Source of the DNA: an uncultured Spirochaetales bacterium | Lineage (GTDB): Bacteria; Spirochaetota; Spirochaetia; Sphaerochaetales; Sphaerochaetaceae | Assembly (NCBI GenBank): GCA_949282255.1 | Contig: CASDPA010000001.1 | Location: 62,001-126,000, forward strand | Direction of reading: 5' to 3' | DNA length: 64,000 nt | In this document: piece by piece, positions 16,338-25,846 of the stretch | How positions within the stretch are numbered: the stretch's first letter is position 1 | How the letters are laid out: each line of letters begins with the position of its first letter | Made by a program: the position numbers and the translations under genes | Notes under the pieces: model-generated | Seen by the model: the letters and a program-made list of their open reading frames with translations, nothing else | The model's database searches: none | What the model was told of the DNA's origin: nothing

Positions 16338-17345
16338 TCATTTCAACCGGTCCCTGTATTTCCTGTACATCCCGCGGAACTGGTCATAGGTGATCCCGAG
16401 TATCTCGGATGCGGCCTTCTGCGAGCCCCTGCCCATATCAAGTGCACGGGACAAAAACGATATGTCAATGTCCTCGTGGGCCTTCTCCATATCCTTTATC
16501 CCATATTCTGAAAACGAAACCCTTTTTTCGGACAAAGAAGGGCTGTGCTCCTCTTCTTCTGCAAACGGATTTGCAAACGGATCGAAATCTATGTGCGAGA
16601 TGATGCTTCCATCGCTCCTGTATACGGCTCGTTCGACGACGTTCTTCAATTCCCTGACGTTCCCCGGCCACGGATAAGAAAGGAGAAGAGCCTCGACTTC
16701 AGGTGTGAACGACGGAATCGTCTCCATGTTGCATTCATAGGCCATCTTGGAGGCAAAATAGTTTGCAAGCAGCAGTATGTCCCCTTCCCGCTTCCTCAGC
16801 GGAGGCAGGAACAGGACCTCGAAAGAAAGGCGGTCGAGAAGATCCTCCTTGAAACGTCCCTGGATGCAGAGCTTCTTGAGATCTGCGTTCGTAGCGCCCA
16901 CGATCCTCACGTCCGATTCATGGGTCACGGACGACCCGACCCTCTCGTAGGTTCCGTATTCGACGACCCTCAGTATCTTCTCCTGGACCTCGAGAGGGAT
17001 GAGCCCTATCTCATCAAGGAAAAGTGTGCCGCCCTCGGCCTCCTCGAAACGTCCCTTGCGGTTCGAATAGGCTCCGGTGAACGCCCCCTTCTCGTATCCA
17101 AAAAGCTCGCTTTCTATGAGTGACGAAGGAAGGGAGGCGCAGTTGACGGTCACAAGCGGTTTATCCCACCTTTGGGAAAGATAATGGATGCGTCTTGCGC
17201 TTATCTCCTTTCCGGTGCCGCGTTCCCCTATTATGAGTACAGGCCGGTCTATGCGTGCGACCAGGCTGAGCCTGCTGAGGAAATCCAGATATACTTCGCT
17301 TTCCCCTATCCCAGCGTTCTGGGGATCGATGATTCTTTTGGACAT
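16338..17345 (-). CDS. pspF: PspF-type sigma-54 activator (AAA+ enhancer-binding protein)
   Basis: 335 aa. Lacks any N-terminal receiver or sensor domain, like PspF. AAA+ domain from about residue 10 to 240: Walker A GERGTGKE, the sigma-54 contact loop GAFTGA (in YEKGAFTGAYSNRKGRFEEA), Walker B GGTLFLDEIG, and arginine-finger region FKEDLLDRLSFE. The C-terminal Fis-type helix-turn-helix (last ~45 residues, GSQKAASEILGITYDQFRG) binds DNA. Placed between two psp operons, both with sigma-54 promoters, so it is very probably their activator. The start at ATG 17345 has no ribosome site; TGG-TATTAT lies 10 nt upstream. That -10 lies inside an enhancer-like box, which predicts autorepression as described for E. 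coli pspF. Confidence 0.9.
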   Translation of the reverse strand: MSKRIIDPQNAGIGESEVYLDFLSRLSLVARIDRPVLIIGERGTGKEISARRIHYLSQRWDKPLVTVNCASLPSSLIESELFGYEKGAFTGAYSNRKGRFEEAEGGTLFLDEIGLIPLEVQEKILRVVEYGTYERVGSSVTHESDVRIVGATNADLKKLCIQGRFKEDLLDRLSFEVLFLPPLRKREGDILLLANYFASKMAYECNMETIPSFTPEVEALLLSYPWPGNVRELKNVVERAVYRSDGSIISHIDFDPFANPFAEEEEHSPSLSEKRVSFSEYGIKDMEKAHEDIDISFLSRALDMGRGSQKAASEILGITYDQFRGMYRKYRDRLK

Positions 17346-17350
17346 ACTTG

Positions 17351-17382
17351 GGTAAATAATACCACTATTGGCAATATTTACC
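17351..17382. promoter_or_regulatory. Paired GGYA-N5-TRCC-type boxes, candidate PspF enhancer of second psp operon and pspF operator
   Basis: GGTAAATAATACC (17351-17363) and GGCAATATTTACC (17370-17382), centres 19 bp apart, 104 and 85 bp upstream of the -24 GG at 17461. Box 1 covers the pspF -10. Confidence 0.55.
17356..17361 (-). promoter_or_regulatory. pspF -10 element
   Basis: Minus strand TATTAT preceded by TGG (extended -10), 10 nt before ATG 17345; lies within enhancer box 1. Confidence 0.5.
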
Positions 17383-17458
17383 AATAGAAAACATATGCTG
17401 TATCTTGGGCACTCCGCCTATTTTCCTGATTGGAAAGGAATTGCAATATCTGAAAAAC

Positions 17459-17475
17459 TTGGCACGTTTTTTTCA
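17459..17475 (+). promoter_or_regulatory. Sigma-54 promoter of second psp operon
   Basis: TTGGCACGTTTTTTTCA: perfect -24, while the -12 has TC in place of GC. This probably gives a weaker promoter than that at 14929. Confidence 0.7.
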
Positions 17476-17511
17476 TCGTATTATTCAGAGACGAAGGTGA
17501 AGGAGAATACA

Positions 17512-18156
17512 ATGGGTATTTTTTCGAGATTCAAAGACATAGTCAATTCCAACATAAACGCCATCCTGGACAAGGCTGAGGATCCGGAGAAGATGCTCAA
17601 GCTCATGATACAGGAGATGGAGGACACCCTTATCGAGCTAAAGAGCAACTGCGCGGCAAAGCTCGCATACGGAATCAAGCTTGAGAGAAAACTTGAGGAT
17701 AGTCTCAAAACCTTTACAAGATGGGAGAACCGTGCTGTACTTGCCATCGGAAAGGGACGAGAGGATCTTGCCCGCGAGGCTCTTGTAGAAAAGAGAAATG
17801 TTCAGACTGAAATCGATTCTCTCAAAAGCCAGATTGAAGAAAACCACATCACCATAGAAGAGGCCAAGAGGGAGATATCCACGCTGGAAGAAAAGCTCGT
17901 ACAGGCCAAGGGCAAGCTGAAGATCCTCAAGCAGAAGGAAGAAAGGGCAAGAAACGAAAGGATGGCCCAGGATGCGATGAGCAAAGATGTTGCCGGCCAT
18001 TTTGAGCAGATGGAGGAAAAGATCGACAGGATGAACGCTTTCAACGACCTTGAGAAGGGGCGTACCGTGGCCGAGGATAAATTCTCCGAGCTGGAAAAGG
18101 ACGAGGAGATAGAAAAAGAACTCAACGAGCTTAAAAACAGGATGGAAGGCAAATGA
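17512..18156 (+). CDS. pspA: PspA/IM30 family protein, copy 2
   Basis: 214 aa from ATG 17512, which has AAGGAG 6 nt upstream; the frame is open further left, but those residues are not PspA-like. Opens MGIFSRFKDIVNSNINAILD with the amphipathic helix, then KAEDPEKMLKLMIQEMEDTL and long coiled coil to the end. Diverged from copy 1 but clearly paralogous (same first-helix and EDPEKM motifs). First gene of a five-gene chain with ATGA overlaps, driven by a sigma-54 promoter. Two different PspA copies imply division of labour, for example one regulating and one repairing; this is inference. Confidence 0.92.
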   Translation: MGIFSRFKDIVNSNINAILDKAEDPEKMLKLMIQEMEDTLIELKSNCAAKLAYGIKLERKLEDSLKTFTRWENRAVLAIGKGREDLAREALVEKRNVQTEIDSLKSQIEENHITIEEAKREISTLEEKLVQAKGKLKILKQKEERARNERMAQDAMSKDVAGHFEQMEEKIDRMNAFNDLEKGRTVAEDKFSELEKDEEIEKELNELKNRMEGK

Positions 18157-18545
18157 GCGCCGTAATACCTATTCTTGCAATAATATTCCCATTCATAGTG
18201 GTAATCGTCATCGCAGACAACATACACGAGGAAAAGATAAAGAAGATGAAGATAGAGGCCGCACTAAGGGAGGCGGAGATGGAAAAGGGATATGCACCCG
18301 GAACATACTCCAGGAGCTTTTCAAGCAAAGCGGCATACAAGGAATTCGAGCGCCAGGCGAAAAGGGACAGGAAGAACAGGAAAAGGAATCCTGAGGCTTT
18401 CGAAAAAAGTCCCTTCAATGAGAAAGAGGAACGCGAAGCGCTCGAAAAAGGTATAAAAAACCTTCAGGAAAGGATAGACAATATAGAGACCATCATGAAG
18501 GACAAGGCCAGAAGGAATAAAGAAGGCGAAGGAGAGAGGATATGA
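18153..18545 (+). CDS. PspB-like membrane protein (one helix plus coiled coil)
   Basis: 130 aa. N-terminal membrane helix (about residues 2-22, VIPILAIIFPFIVVIVIAD) followed by a highly charged cytoplasmic helix region and a C-terminal coiled coil (EREALEKGIKNLQERIDNIETIM). The C-terminal heptad segment resembles the leucine-zipper end of PspB, but the protein is nearly twice as long as E. coli PspB (74 aa), so the name is only by analogy. Position between pspA2 and pspC2, with 4-nt overlaps on both sides, supports a role as PspC partner in stress sensing. Confidence 0.65.
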   Translation: MSAVIPILAIIFPFIVVIVIADNIHEEKIKKMKIEAALREAEMEKGYAPGTYSRSFSSKAAYKEFERQAKRDRKNRKRNPEAFEKSPFNEKEEREALEKGIKNLQERIDNIETIMKDKARRNKEGEGERI

Positions 18546-18940
18546 CAAGAAGATGGACCAGATCCCCCAGGGGAAAGATATATGGCGTTGTGACCGGGTT
18601 TGCCGAATGGAGGGACCTGCCTGCAGAGCCGACGAGATGGATCGCATTTTTTCTCATCCTGTTCACCTCTGTTTTCCCCGGCCTTATCATCTATGTGCTG
18701 TTGGCGCTTGTCTTGCCGATGCAGAGGCCGGAGGATGTGATAAGCCCGTATCATGAAAGAAGCTGGAGCGAAAGAAGAAACAGTCGGCACGAGGCCGCAT
18801 ACGAGGATGCGAAGTGGGAGGAAAAGAGCACCGAGGATCTCAGGAAAGAATACGAGGATCTGAAAAAGAAAGTCGAAGAAATGGAGAGCGAGATGTTCGA
18901 CAAGGAAAAGGACTGGGATGAAAGATTCAACAGGCAATGA
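18542..18940 (+). CDS. pspC: PspC-domain protein with C-terminal coiled coil
   Basis: 132 aa. PspC domain at the N-terminus (RSPRGKIYGVVTGFAEWRDL, then membrane helix about residues 34-59), followed by a cytoplasmic region and coiled coil (STEDLRKEYEDLKKKVEEMESEM). This is the long form; the copy at 15664 is short. Both neighbours overlap it, by 4 nt upstream and 23 nt downstream. Expected to sense membrane stress and dock PspA2 through the coiled coil (inference). Confidence 0.88.
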   Translation: MTRRWTRSPRGKIYGVVTGFAEWRDLPAEPTRWIAFFLILFTSVFPGLIIYVLLALVLPMQRPEDVISPYHERSWSERRNSRHEAAYEDAKWEEKSTEDLRKEYEDLKKKVEEMESEMFDKEKDWDERFNRQ

Positions 18941-19772
18941 AGACAAAAAGGATATTTTCAATCCTGAAGACGGGAGTTTCTTCCGTTTCAGGCTGTCCAA
19001 CAAAAAACTTGCCATGGGCTGTGCAGCATTCTTACTTATTGTTCTTATCGTCTCAGCCGTGCTCGACATTTATCTCAGGCTCAGCAGCACGGAAGGCTGC
19101 CTCGATGTTACAGGAAAGGATCTGGAGATCTACATTGCAAAAGGGGAGCTCCACATAAATGGGAATGGGAATGCTGAAAAAATTTCCTATGTTCTTAATA
19201 AATCGTCGAAGATAAGCCTGGAGGAGCAGGAAGATAGCCTCACATTGGCTGTGGCAAGCGGCGTGCTGACACTCACCCTGCCCCGCTATGAAATTCCGTC
19301 TGTGACCATAGATGCGGGAAACGCATCCGTGATGCTTTATGACATGGATGTACAGGAACTCAATGTAAAAGCATCATCTTCGGTGGATGCGGACAGAATC
19401 GGCGCAGAAGAAATATCCATCATATCAAATGGCAGCCTCATACTGACCAACAGCACCGCAGAAAAAGCTTTTCTGAAAACCTTCGGCAGCCTGACCACAT
19501 CAGAGAGCTCGTTCTCCACACTACAGATAGAGACCTTGGATAATGATGCATCCATTCTTGGAGGGGAGATAACAATATTCAAAGCCGAGAGCAAAAATGC
19601 CAATGTATATTTTTATCCGGAAAACGGGATTTCAGAAGCCTCTGCAACAGGAAATCTTGCTGCAATCAATTTCGACGGAAACAAAGATACCATGCTGCAA
19701 AGTTACTCGACAGACAATGAAGACGGAGCCGAAGTGACTTTCAAAAGCGTACAAGGGGTGCTCGAAATATGA
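18918..19772 (+). CDS. Membrane-anchored DUF4097/Toastrack-type beta-repeat protein
   Basis: 284 aa. Cytoplasmic N-terminus, one membrane helix (about residues 32-54, MGCAAFLLIVLIVSAVLDIY), then an extracytoplasmic region made of short beta-strand repeats (patterns such as 'LEIYIAKGELHING', 'VTIDAGNASVMLYD', 'ISIISNGSLILTN') as in DUF4097/DUF2807-type proteins. The Toastrack fold of this superfamily is known as a partner of PspC/LiaF in envelope-stress systems. The start at 18918 lies inside the pspC2 gene. The downstream gene encodes a related lipoprotein, so two such proteins would sit on opposite membrane anchors. Confidence 0.7.
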   Translation: MKDSTGNEDKKDIFNPEDGSFFRFRLSNKKLAMGCAAFLLIVLIVSAVLDIYLRLSSTEGCLDVTGKDLEIYIAKGELHINGNGNAEKISYVLNKSSKISLEEQEDSLTLAVASGVLTLTLPRYEIPSVTIDAGNASVMLYDMDVQELNVKASSSVDADRIGAEEISIISNGSLILTNSTAEKAFLKTFGSLTTSESSFSTLQIETLDNDASILGGEITIFKAESKNANVYFYPENGISEASATGNLAAINFDGNKDTMLQSYSTDNEDGAEVTFKSVQGVLEI

Positions 19773-20554
19773 TCAGGGATGACAGGCGTTTCAAAGTATT
19801 GCTGCTGGCAATATGCATGGCATTTTTTCTTTTCGGGTCTGCAAGATGCTCGAATCCTTTGTTTTCAAATAACGAAAATGTCTCAGAAAATTTCAGTGAT
19901 GTAAACAGTATCGAAATATCGGTACAGACGGGAAGCATCACTTTTGAATCAGAAGAAAGAAATGATGTGCTCGTGATGGCAAAGGGTATCGAAACGGCTT
20001 GTATTTCCGGCAATCTGCAGATCAAGGGCAGAAACGGGGATGTGAAACTGATATTGCCTTCAACCATGCTTGAAAAGATTGCAATACAGAGCGCTACGGG
20101 AAACATAAGCATCAGCAAAACTTCTGCAAAAAAGATACGGATCGATACAAATTACGGAGACATAACAATATCGGGCAGCAGGGCAGAAACGATTGAGGCC
20201 TCGAGCTTTTCAGGCGACATCAGCCTTATCGGCAACAGCCTCTCAAGCATAATCATAGAAAATACAAGCGGGCGCACAACAATAGAAGATGGCAGCGCAA
20301 GGGATGTGAAAATAGAAACGGTATCCGGTAATATCGACTTGTCCGTTCCTCAGGCAAGAAATATCTCAATAGACTCGATAAGTGCCGATGCAAAGGTGAA
20401 AGTCAATCAGAAACCCTACTCCTTCAGCCTTGAAACCGCAAGCGGAAAGGCGGAAGTCTTCGGCAATCATACCCTTGCCTCCAATATGGATGATCCCGAG
20501 CTTTTCATCACATTTGAAAGTGTGAGCGGGGATTTGGCTGTAAGTGCATATTGA
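19769..20554 (+). CDS. DUF4097/Toastrack-type putative lipoprotein
   Basis: 261 aa. N-terminal signal with a possible relaxed lipobox (FGSARC, Arg at -1 is unusual; Cys about residue 27). The rest is a regular series of ~20-residue beta-repeats with 'S.SGDI.I', such as SATGNISISK, NYGDITISG, SFSGDISLIG, TVSGNIDLSV and SVSGDLAVSAY at the end, the hallmark of DUF4097. Start overlaps the previous gene by 4 nt (ATGA). Last gene of the second psp operon. Probably periplasmic and membrane-tethered; ligand unknown. Confidence 0.75.
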   Translation: MIRDDRRFKVLLLAICMAFFLFGSARCSNPLFSNNENVSENFSDVNSIEISVQTGSITFESEERNDVLVMAKGIETACISGNLQIKGRNGDVKLILPSTMLEKIAIQSATGNISISKTSAKKIRIDTNYGDITISGSRAETIEASSFSGDISLIGNSLSSIIIENTSGRTTIEDGSARDVKIETVSGNIDLSVPQARNISIDSISADAKVKVNQKPYSFSLETASGKAEVFGNHTLASNMDDPELFITFESVSGDLAVSAY

Positions 20555-20587
20555 ATGCAACATTTTTGTTGCATAGTGGTGTTTTTT
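20555..20587 (+). terminator. Terminator of the second psp operon
   Basis: ATGCAAC-ATTTTT-GTTGCAT stem right at the stop codon of the last psp gene, then AGTGGTG and six T. Confidence 0.6.
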
Positions 20588-20597
20588 ATCAAACTTG

Positions 20598-20627
20598 GTT
20601 GCAACAAAGATTGCTTTTCCTTAAAAT
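20598..20627 (+). promoter_or_regulatory. carAB promoter with GTTGCAAC palindrome on the -35
   Basis: TTGCAA (20599-20604), 17-nt spacer, TAAAAT (20622-20627); start expected near 20634, 12 nt before ATG. The -35 is part of the 8-bp palindrome GTTGCAAC (20598-20605), which repeats the TGCAAC/GTTGCA arms of the hairpin upstream. Confidence 0.6.
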
Positions 20628-20645
20628 TCAGACAATTTGGAACCT

Positions 20646-21743
20646 ATGGAAAAAGCGATACTTAAACTCAAAGACGGAAAGGAATTTTCCGGCATTGCAT
20701 TTGGAGCCCCGCTCAATCTCGAAGTGGGCGAAGTCGTTTTCAATACCGGAATCCCCGGCTATCAGGAAATTCTCACAGATCCATCTTACAAGGGGCAGAT
20801 CACACTGCTTACAAGTCCGATGATCGGAAATTATGGAATAGAAGAAGCGGATAGCGAGAGCAGTGGTGCAAAGCCCACTGCTCTTGTTGTGAAGAAGCTG
20901 TACAGGGGACCTGTCATGGAAGGACGCCTCACATTGGACGAATATCTCAAAAGGGAAAGGATACCAGCCATCGAGGATGTGGATACCAGAGCCCTCACGA
21001 TACACTTGAGAAACAATGGAAGCCAGAACGGAATAATCTTTTACGAAAAGGACCGTGCGGAAGCGGAAAAGCGCCTCTCCTCCTACCCCGACATCACAGA
21101 AATCGACCTTATAGACAAGGTCTCGGTCAAGAAAAAGATCCATAACCCCGACCTCGGAAAAGGCCGCACGGCTCCTCCTGAAAATCCCGACAGGCACTTT
21201 GTATTGGTCGATTACGGGATAAAAAGAAGTATCATTGAAAATTTTTATAAATGCAACATCGCGGTGACACTTCTTCCTTCCACTGCAAAAATGGAAGACG
21301 TTTTAAAAGAGAACCCTGACAGCCTGTTTTTATCCAACGGCCCGGGAGATCCCGACAGGCTCAAGGATGCGGTGACGCTTGCAAAATCCCTCATCGGGAA
21401 AATTCCCGTATGCGGCATTTGTCTCGGACACCAGATAATCACGCTTGCCCTCGGAGGAAGAACGGTTAAGATGAAATTCGGACACCATGGGTCAAACCAG
21501 CCTGTCAAGGATTTGAGAACCGGAAAGACATTCGTCACAGCACAGAACCACGGCTTCATGAGTCAGAAGGATAGCCTTCCGGAAAACGTGGAGATCTGGA
21601 TGGTGAATGCAAATGACCAGACTGTGGAAGGGATCAGGGACGACGAAAAAAGGGTAATGAGTGTGCAATTCCATCCGGAGGCCGCTCCAGGACCGGAGGA
21701 TGCGCTCTGGATATTCGAAGCATTCAAGGAAAACGCAAGATGA
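20646..21743 (+). CDS. carA: Carbamoyl-phosphate synthase, small (glutaminase) subunit
   Basis: Releases ammonia from glutamine for carbamoyl phosphate synthesis (pyrimidines and arginine). 365 aa. N-terminal CarA domain with [21 protein letters not shown], then the class I amidotransferase with the nucleophile motif [12 protein letters not shown] and the catalytic His/Glu pair [13 protein letters not shown] place the start at ATG 20646 rather than a TTG three codons earlier; the ribosome site is weak. Translationally coupled to carB by a 4-nt overlap. Confidence 0.95.
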   Translation: MEKAILKLKDGKEFSGIAFGAPLNLEVGEVVFNTGIPGYQEILTDPSYKGQITLLTSPMIGNYGIEEADSESSGAKPTALVVKKLYRGPVMEGRLTLDEYLKRERIPAIEDVDTRALTIHLRNNGSQNGIIFYEKDRAEAEKRLSSYPDITEIDLIDKVSVKKKIHNPDLGKGRTAPPENPDRHFVLVDYGIKRSIIENFYKCNIAVTLLPSTAKMEDVLKENPDSLFLSNGPGDPDRLKDAVTLAKSLIGKIPVCGICLGHQIITLALGGRTVKMKFGHHGSNQPVKDLRTGKTFVTAQNHGFMSQKDSLPENVEIWMVNANDQTVEGIRDDEKRVMSVQFHPEAAPGPEDALWIFEAFKENAR

Positions 21744-24700
21744 AAAGAGATGATATCAGACATATACTCGTTATCGGATCAGGCCCGATCGTGATTGGCC
21801 AGGCCTGCGAATTCGACTACTCCGGAGTCCAGGCGGTAAGGGCCCTCAAAGAGGAAGGCTACGAGGTCTCCCTGATAAACCCAAACCCGGCCACGGTGAT
21901 GACAACCCCGGGACTTGCAGACCATATATTCATGGAACCGTTGACAGTGGAATATGTGGAAAAGGTTTTCGAACAGGCAGGGCCCGATGCGATCCTTTCG
22001 ACCATGGGTGGACAGACCGCGCTTAATCTGACGATGCAGCTGGAAAAGCAGGGAATCCTTGAAAAATACGGGGTTAAGGTCATAGGAGCCTCGGCAGAGG
22101 CGATCGAAAGGGCCGAGGACAGGGGAAAGTTCAAAGACATAATGACCTCTCTCGGGCTTGAGAGCGCGAAATCCGGGATCGCACACACAGTGGATGAGGC
22201 CCTCAAGGTCAAAAAGGAAATAGGACTTCCGATAATCATCCGTCCCTCGTTCACATTGGGCGGCATGGGCGGGGCGATTGCCAAAACAGAGGATGAGTTC
22301 ATCCCGCTCGTCGAGAATGCGCTTGCAATCTCCCCTGTATCCGAAATACTTCTTGAAGAATCCCTCATAGGTTGGAGGGAATTCGAGATGGAGGTCATGA
22401 GGGACCGCATGGACAATGCAATCATCGTCTGCTCCATAGAGAACATCGATCCGATGGGAGTGCATACGGGAGATAGCATCACGGTGGCCCCTATACAGAC
22501 GCTTACCGATGACGAATATCAGAAGATGAGAACCGCATCGATAGATATCCTCAGGGCGGTCGGGGTCGACTGCGGCGGATCAAACGTCCAGTTTGCAATC
22601 TCCCCGGATCACAAAAGGATGATCGTGATAGAGATGAATCCGAGGGTCTCGCGCTCATCCGCCCTGGCAAGCAAGGCCACGGGATATCCGATTGCACGCA
22701 TCAGCGCCAAACTTGCGGTAGGCTACACATTAAGCGAGATAATGAATGAGATAACAGGGGAAAGCGTCTCCTGCTTCGAGCCCGCGCTCGATTATGTCGC
22801 CGTCAAGGTTCCACGGTTTGAACTTGAAAAGTTCCCATTGCCCGCCTCTGCGCTTGGAACGCAGATGAGGAGCGTCGGAGAGGCGCTGGCGCTTGGGCGT
22901 ACACTCTCTGAATCCTTGAACAAGGCCTTCCGAAGCAGCGAACAGAAAATTGAAGGGATTGTAGAGCTCGACAGGAACAAATACGATGTCGAAACGCTTT
23001 CAAGATGTGCCCATCCTATGAGACTGCTTGCACTCTACACCCTGATAAAGGAAGGCGAAGAGAACCTTGAGCAAATGAGCAGGGAGACCGGATATGATGT
23101 TTATTTTTTGAGCATTCTGAAGGAACAGGCGGCTCTTGATAAGAAAATAGGATCAGGCCTTACTGGCGAACTTTACCTGGAAGCAAAGAAAGCCGGAATG
23201 TCCGACAAGAGGATCAAGGAGCTGTCTGGGCTTGCCGAACTTCCTTTCCACATCGATGCATCCGCCCATTTTGTAGATACCTGCGCGGGAGAGACTAAGG
23301 CACTCACCCCCTACTCTTATCTCACCTATGCAGAAGAGGATGAAGGAAAAGGGCTTGGAAAGGATTCCGTGATAATCCTCGCATCCGGGCCTAACCGTAT
23401 CGGACAGGGTCTTGAATTCGACACCTGCTGCACCTTATCCAGCCTCGCATACCGGAAGCTGGGTAAAAAGACCATAATGGTCAACAGCAACCCCGAAACC
23501 GTATCCACCGATTATAACACTTCCGACAGGCTATATGTGGAGCCTCTGACTCCAGAAAGTGTTTTGGAAATAATGAGAAAGGAAGGCACGCGGGATGTTG
23601 TGGTACAGCTCGGAGGTCAGACTCCTTTGAACATGGCCGAGGAGCTTGAAAAGCATGGTGCCCATATAATCGGCACCAGCCTTGATTCGATAAACCGTAC
23701 CGAGGACAGGGAGCTTTTTTCCAATCTTGTGCGCCAGCTGGGACTCAGACAGCCGGAAAACAGGATGGGACACAGCAGGGATGAGGTGTTCGAAAAAGCC
23801 AAAGAGATCGGATTTCCTGTTCTTCTGAGGCCCTCATTCGTGCTAGGCGGAAGAAGCATGTTCATAGCCTACAGCGAGGAAAGCCTTGAGGAATTCTTCG
23901 ATAAGATGGGTGTGCAGGTCTCCCAGAGCCATCCTATCCTTGTCGATCAGTTTCTTGAAGATGCGTTTGAATACGATCTTGATGCCGTTTCAGATGGAAA
24001 GAGGATATACATCGGCGGAATCCTGCAGCATATAGAAGCGGCGGGCATCCACTCAGGCGACAGCGCTGCAGTCTTTCCTCCATATAAGTCCAAGCCCGAG
24101 ATACTCGACGAGATGAGAAGATGGACGCTCAAGCTTGCCAAGGAGCTTGATGTGCGCGGGCTTATGAACATCCAGTTTGCGGAAAAAGATGGAAAGCTTT
24201 ACATAATAGAAGTGAACCCGAGAGCCAGCCGCACAGTTCCCTTCATATCCAAATCCAGCGGAGTGAACCTCATTGAGGCCGCGGTTAACGTGTTTGAAGG
24301 AAAGGATCTTATGTCTCAAGGGCTTGTGCCGGAGGGAAAGGAAATTGCTGAAGGGCACTGCATTACCGGATGGGCGATCAAGGAAGCCGTATTCAGCTTC
24401 AACCGTTTCAACAATGTGGATCCGGCACTGGGTCCGGAAATGAGGAGCACAGGAGAGGTGGTAGGCATGGGCCGCACATTCGGGGAAGCTTATGCCAAGA
24501 GCCAGGCGGGAGCGGACAATATCCTTCCGATCAAAGGCCGGGTGATAATCAGCGTGAACAACCGCGACAGGGTTACGATCGCACCGATTGCAAAAGCGCT
24601 TCAGGACATGGGTTTTGAGATCCTTTGCACCAAGGGTACGGCAAGGGACCTCTTCAATCTCGGAATACTTACCGATGTGGTGCTCAAGGTGCACGAGGGA

Positions 24701-24925
24701 CATCCGAACATCGTGGACTACATCAGGGCCAAGAAGGTGGATCTCATCATCAACACCCCGATGGGCTTCCATGCAAGAAGAAGCGATGATGATATCCGCA
24801 CCGAGGCCATAAGGGCCCATGTGCCATATACGACCACCACGAGCGCCGCCTCAGCCGCGCTTGAGGCGATAAGATACCTGCAGCAGGACAGGCATACGGT
24901 GAGGGAACTTCCCTCAAGAAGATGA
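21740..24925 (+). CDS. carB: Carbamoyl-phosphate synthase, large subunit
   Basis: 1061 aa, standard length. Two homologous ATP-grasp halves: the first begins [21 protein letters not shown], the second [18 protein letters not shown]. Each half carries [23 protein letters not shown]- or [20 protein letters not shown]-type motifs. The C-terminal MGS-like domain (last ~130 residues, [12 protein letters not shown] onward to NTPMG) is the usual allosteric site for UMP or ornithine. Glutamine made by GlnN would feed this complex. Confidence 0.96.
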   Translation: MKRDDIRHILVIGSGPIVIGQACEFDYSGVQAVRALKEEGYEVSLINPNPATVMTTPGLADHIFMEPLTVEYVEKVFEQAGPDAILSTMGGQTALNLTMQLEKQGILEKYGVKVIGASAEAIERAEDRGKFKDIMTSLGLESAKSGIAHTVDEALKVKKEIGLPIIIRPSFTLGGMGGAIAKTEDEFIPLVENALAISPVSEILLEESLIGWREFEMEVMRDRMDNAIIVCSIENIDPMGVHTGDSITVAPIQTLTDDEYQKMRTASIDILRAVGVDCGGSNVQFAISPDHKRMIVIEMNPRVSRSSALASKATGYPIARISAKLAVGYTLSEIMNEITGESVSCFEPALDYVAVKVPRFELEKFPLPASALGTQMRSVGEALALGRTLSESLNKAFRSSEQKIEGIVELDRNKYDVETLSRCAHPMRLLALYTLIKEGEENLEQMSRETGYDVYFLSILKEQAALDKKIGSGLTGELYLEAKKAGMSDKRIKELSGLAELPFHIDASAHFVDTCAGETKALTPYSYLTYAEEDEGKGLGKDSVIILASGPNRIGQGLEFDTCCTLSSLAYRKLGKKTIMVNSNPETVSTDYNTSDRLYVEPLTPESVLEIMRKEGTRDVVVQLGGQTPLNMAEELEKHGAHIIGTSLDSINRTEDRELFSNLVRQLGLRQPENRMGHSRDEVFEKAKEIGFPVLLRPSFVLGGRSMFIAYSEESLEEFFDKMGVQVSQSHPILVDQFLEDAFEYDLDAVSDGKRIYIGGILQHIEAAGIHSGDSAAVFPPYKSKPEILDEMRRWTLKLAKELDVRGLMNIQFAEKDGKLYIIEVNPRASRTVPFISKSSGVNLIEAAVNVFEGKDLMSQGLVPEGKEIAEGHCITGWAIKEAVFSFNRFNNVDPALGPEMRSTGEVVGMGRTFGEAYAKSQAGADNILPIKGRVIISVNNRDRVTIAPIAKALQDMGFEILCTKGTARDLFNLGILTDVVLKVHEGHPNIVDYIRAKKVDLIINTPMGFHARRSDDDIRTEAIRAHVPYTTTTSAASAALEAIRYLQQDRHTVRELPSRR

Positions 24926-24930
24926 TCAAT

Positions 24931-24953
24931 AAGGCGGGAAATCCGCCTTTTTT
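24931..24953 (+). terminator. Terminator of carAB
   Basis: AAGGCGG-GAAAT-CCGCCTT stem followed by TTTT; its T tract reaches the stop codon of convergent cutC. Confidence 0.9.
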
Positions 24954-25687
24954 CATCGGCAGTACTTCTCGACCCCGCCCACCGGAGTCAGAACGTTCCC
25001 ATACTCGCTCTGCCTGAGGAGGCCGCCCATGTATATATGGCTTGGGCGGTACTCCATTCTGGAAGCTATCGTGCAGGAAGGATGCACATGGTACTCCTTT
25101 GCGCCTATATTGCTTTTGATGTATTCGAAATTACGGTGGTTTATTCCACAGCCCGGCATGACGATTATCCTGTCTCCTGCCTGTTTGACAAGATCCTTGA
25201 GGGTGAACATGCCTTCCAGCACAGTGGGCTCCAATCCGCTTGTAAGCACCCTGTCAAAGCCGAGTCTTATAAGCGTCTCAAGGCTTTCGGAAGCATCTCT
25301 TGTCATATCAAAGGCACGATGGAATGTGGCCTTCATCGGGCGGGCAAGCTCCAAAAGCTCCGCATTCCTCTCCTCGTCCACCGTCCCATCCGGGTTCAGG
25401 ATGCCGAACACAACCGAATATATGCCCTCCTCGCGGAAGATCCTAATCTCCTCCTTCATAACCTCGAAGTCTGTGTCGCTGTAGCAGAAATCACCACCGC
25501 GGGGACGGATCATCGCGCTTATATCGATCGATGAAATCTTCTTCGCCATACGAAGCGTCGCAAGCGACGGAGTCAGTCCTCCTTCGAAAAGATCGCTGCA
25601 AAGCTCGACCCTATCGGCTCCACCCTTTTCGGCATTCACCACCGACTCCACATTCTCAAGGCATACTTCGATCCTGTAATCCCTCAT
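24953..25687 (-). CDS. cutC: CutC family protein
   Basis: 244 aa, TIM-barrel of the CutC family (usual length about 248). Seen: the N-terminal YRIEVCLENVESVVNAEKGGADRVELC, LFEGGLTPS, MIRPRGGDFCYSD, FHRAFDMT and LTSGLEPTVLEG, all family hallmarks. Historically tied to copper homeostasis, but its biochemical role is uncertain. ATG 25687 follows CGGAGG at a good distance, which favours it over an upstream in-frame start. Stands alone and convergent to carAB. Confidence 0.92.
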   Translation of the reverse strand: MRDYRIEVCLENVESVVNAEKGGADRVELCSDLFEGGLTPSLATLRMAKKISSIDISAMIRPRGGDFCYSDTDFEVMKEEIRIFREEGIYSVVFGILNPDGTVDEERNAELLELARPMKATFHRAFDMTRDASESLETLIRLGFDRVLTSGLEPTVLEGMFTLKDLVKQAGDRIIVMPGCGINHRNFEYIKSNIGAKEYHVHPSCTIASRMEYRPSHIYMGGLLRQSEYGNVLTPVGGVEKYCR

Positions 25688-25786
25688 ACAACCTCCGGAT
25701 AAACAACGTATTTTACAAATTATAGCAGAACGGATGGACAAGGAAAGACAAATCTGATGTCCCTATCATGTATGGCAAAAACGGTG

Positions 25787-25815
25787 TTATCATTTTCCCT
25801 CTTCTTTGTTAATAT
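25787..25815 (+). promoter_or_regulatory. aspS promoter
   Basis: TTATCA, 17-nt spacer, TAATAT preceded by TGT (extended -10). Confidence 0.55.
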
Positions 25816-25846
25816 ATGAGTACCAAATCATATTGGAGAAAATAAC

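Noticed and set aside
20595-20615. TTGG...TTGC before carA as a sigma-54 promoter
   Set aside because: GG and GC are 14 nt apart rather than 10; a sigma-70 promoter with 17-nt spacer fits the site.
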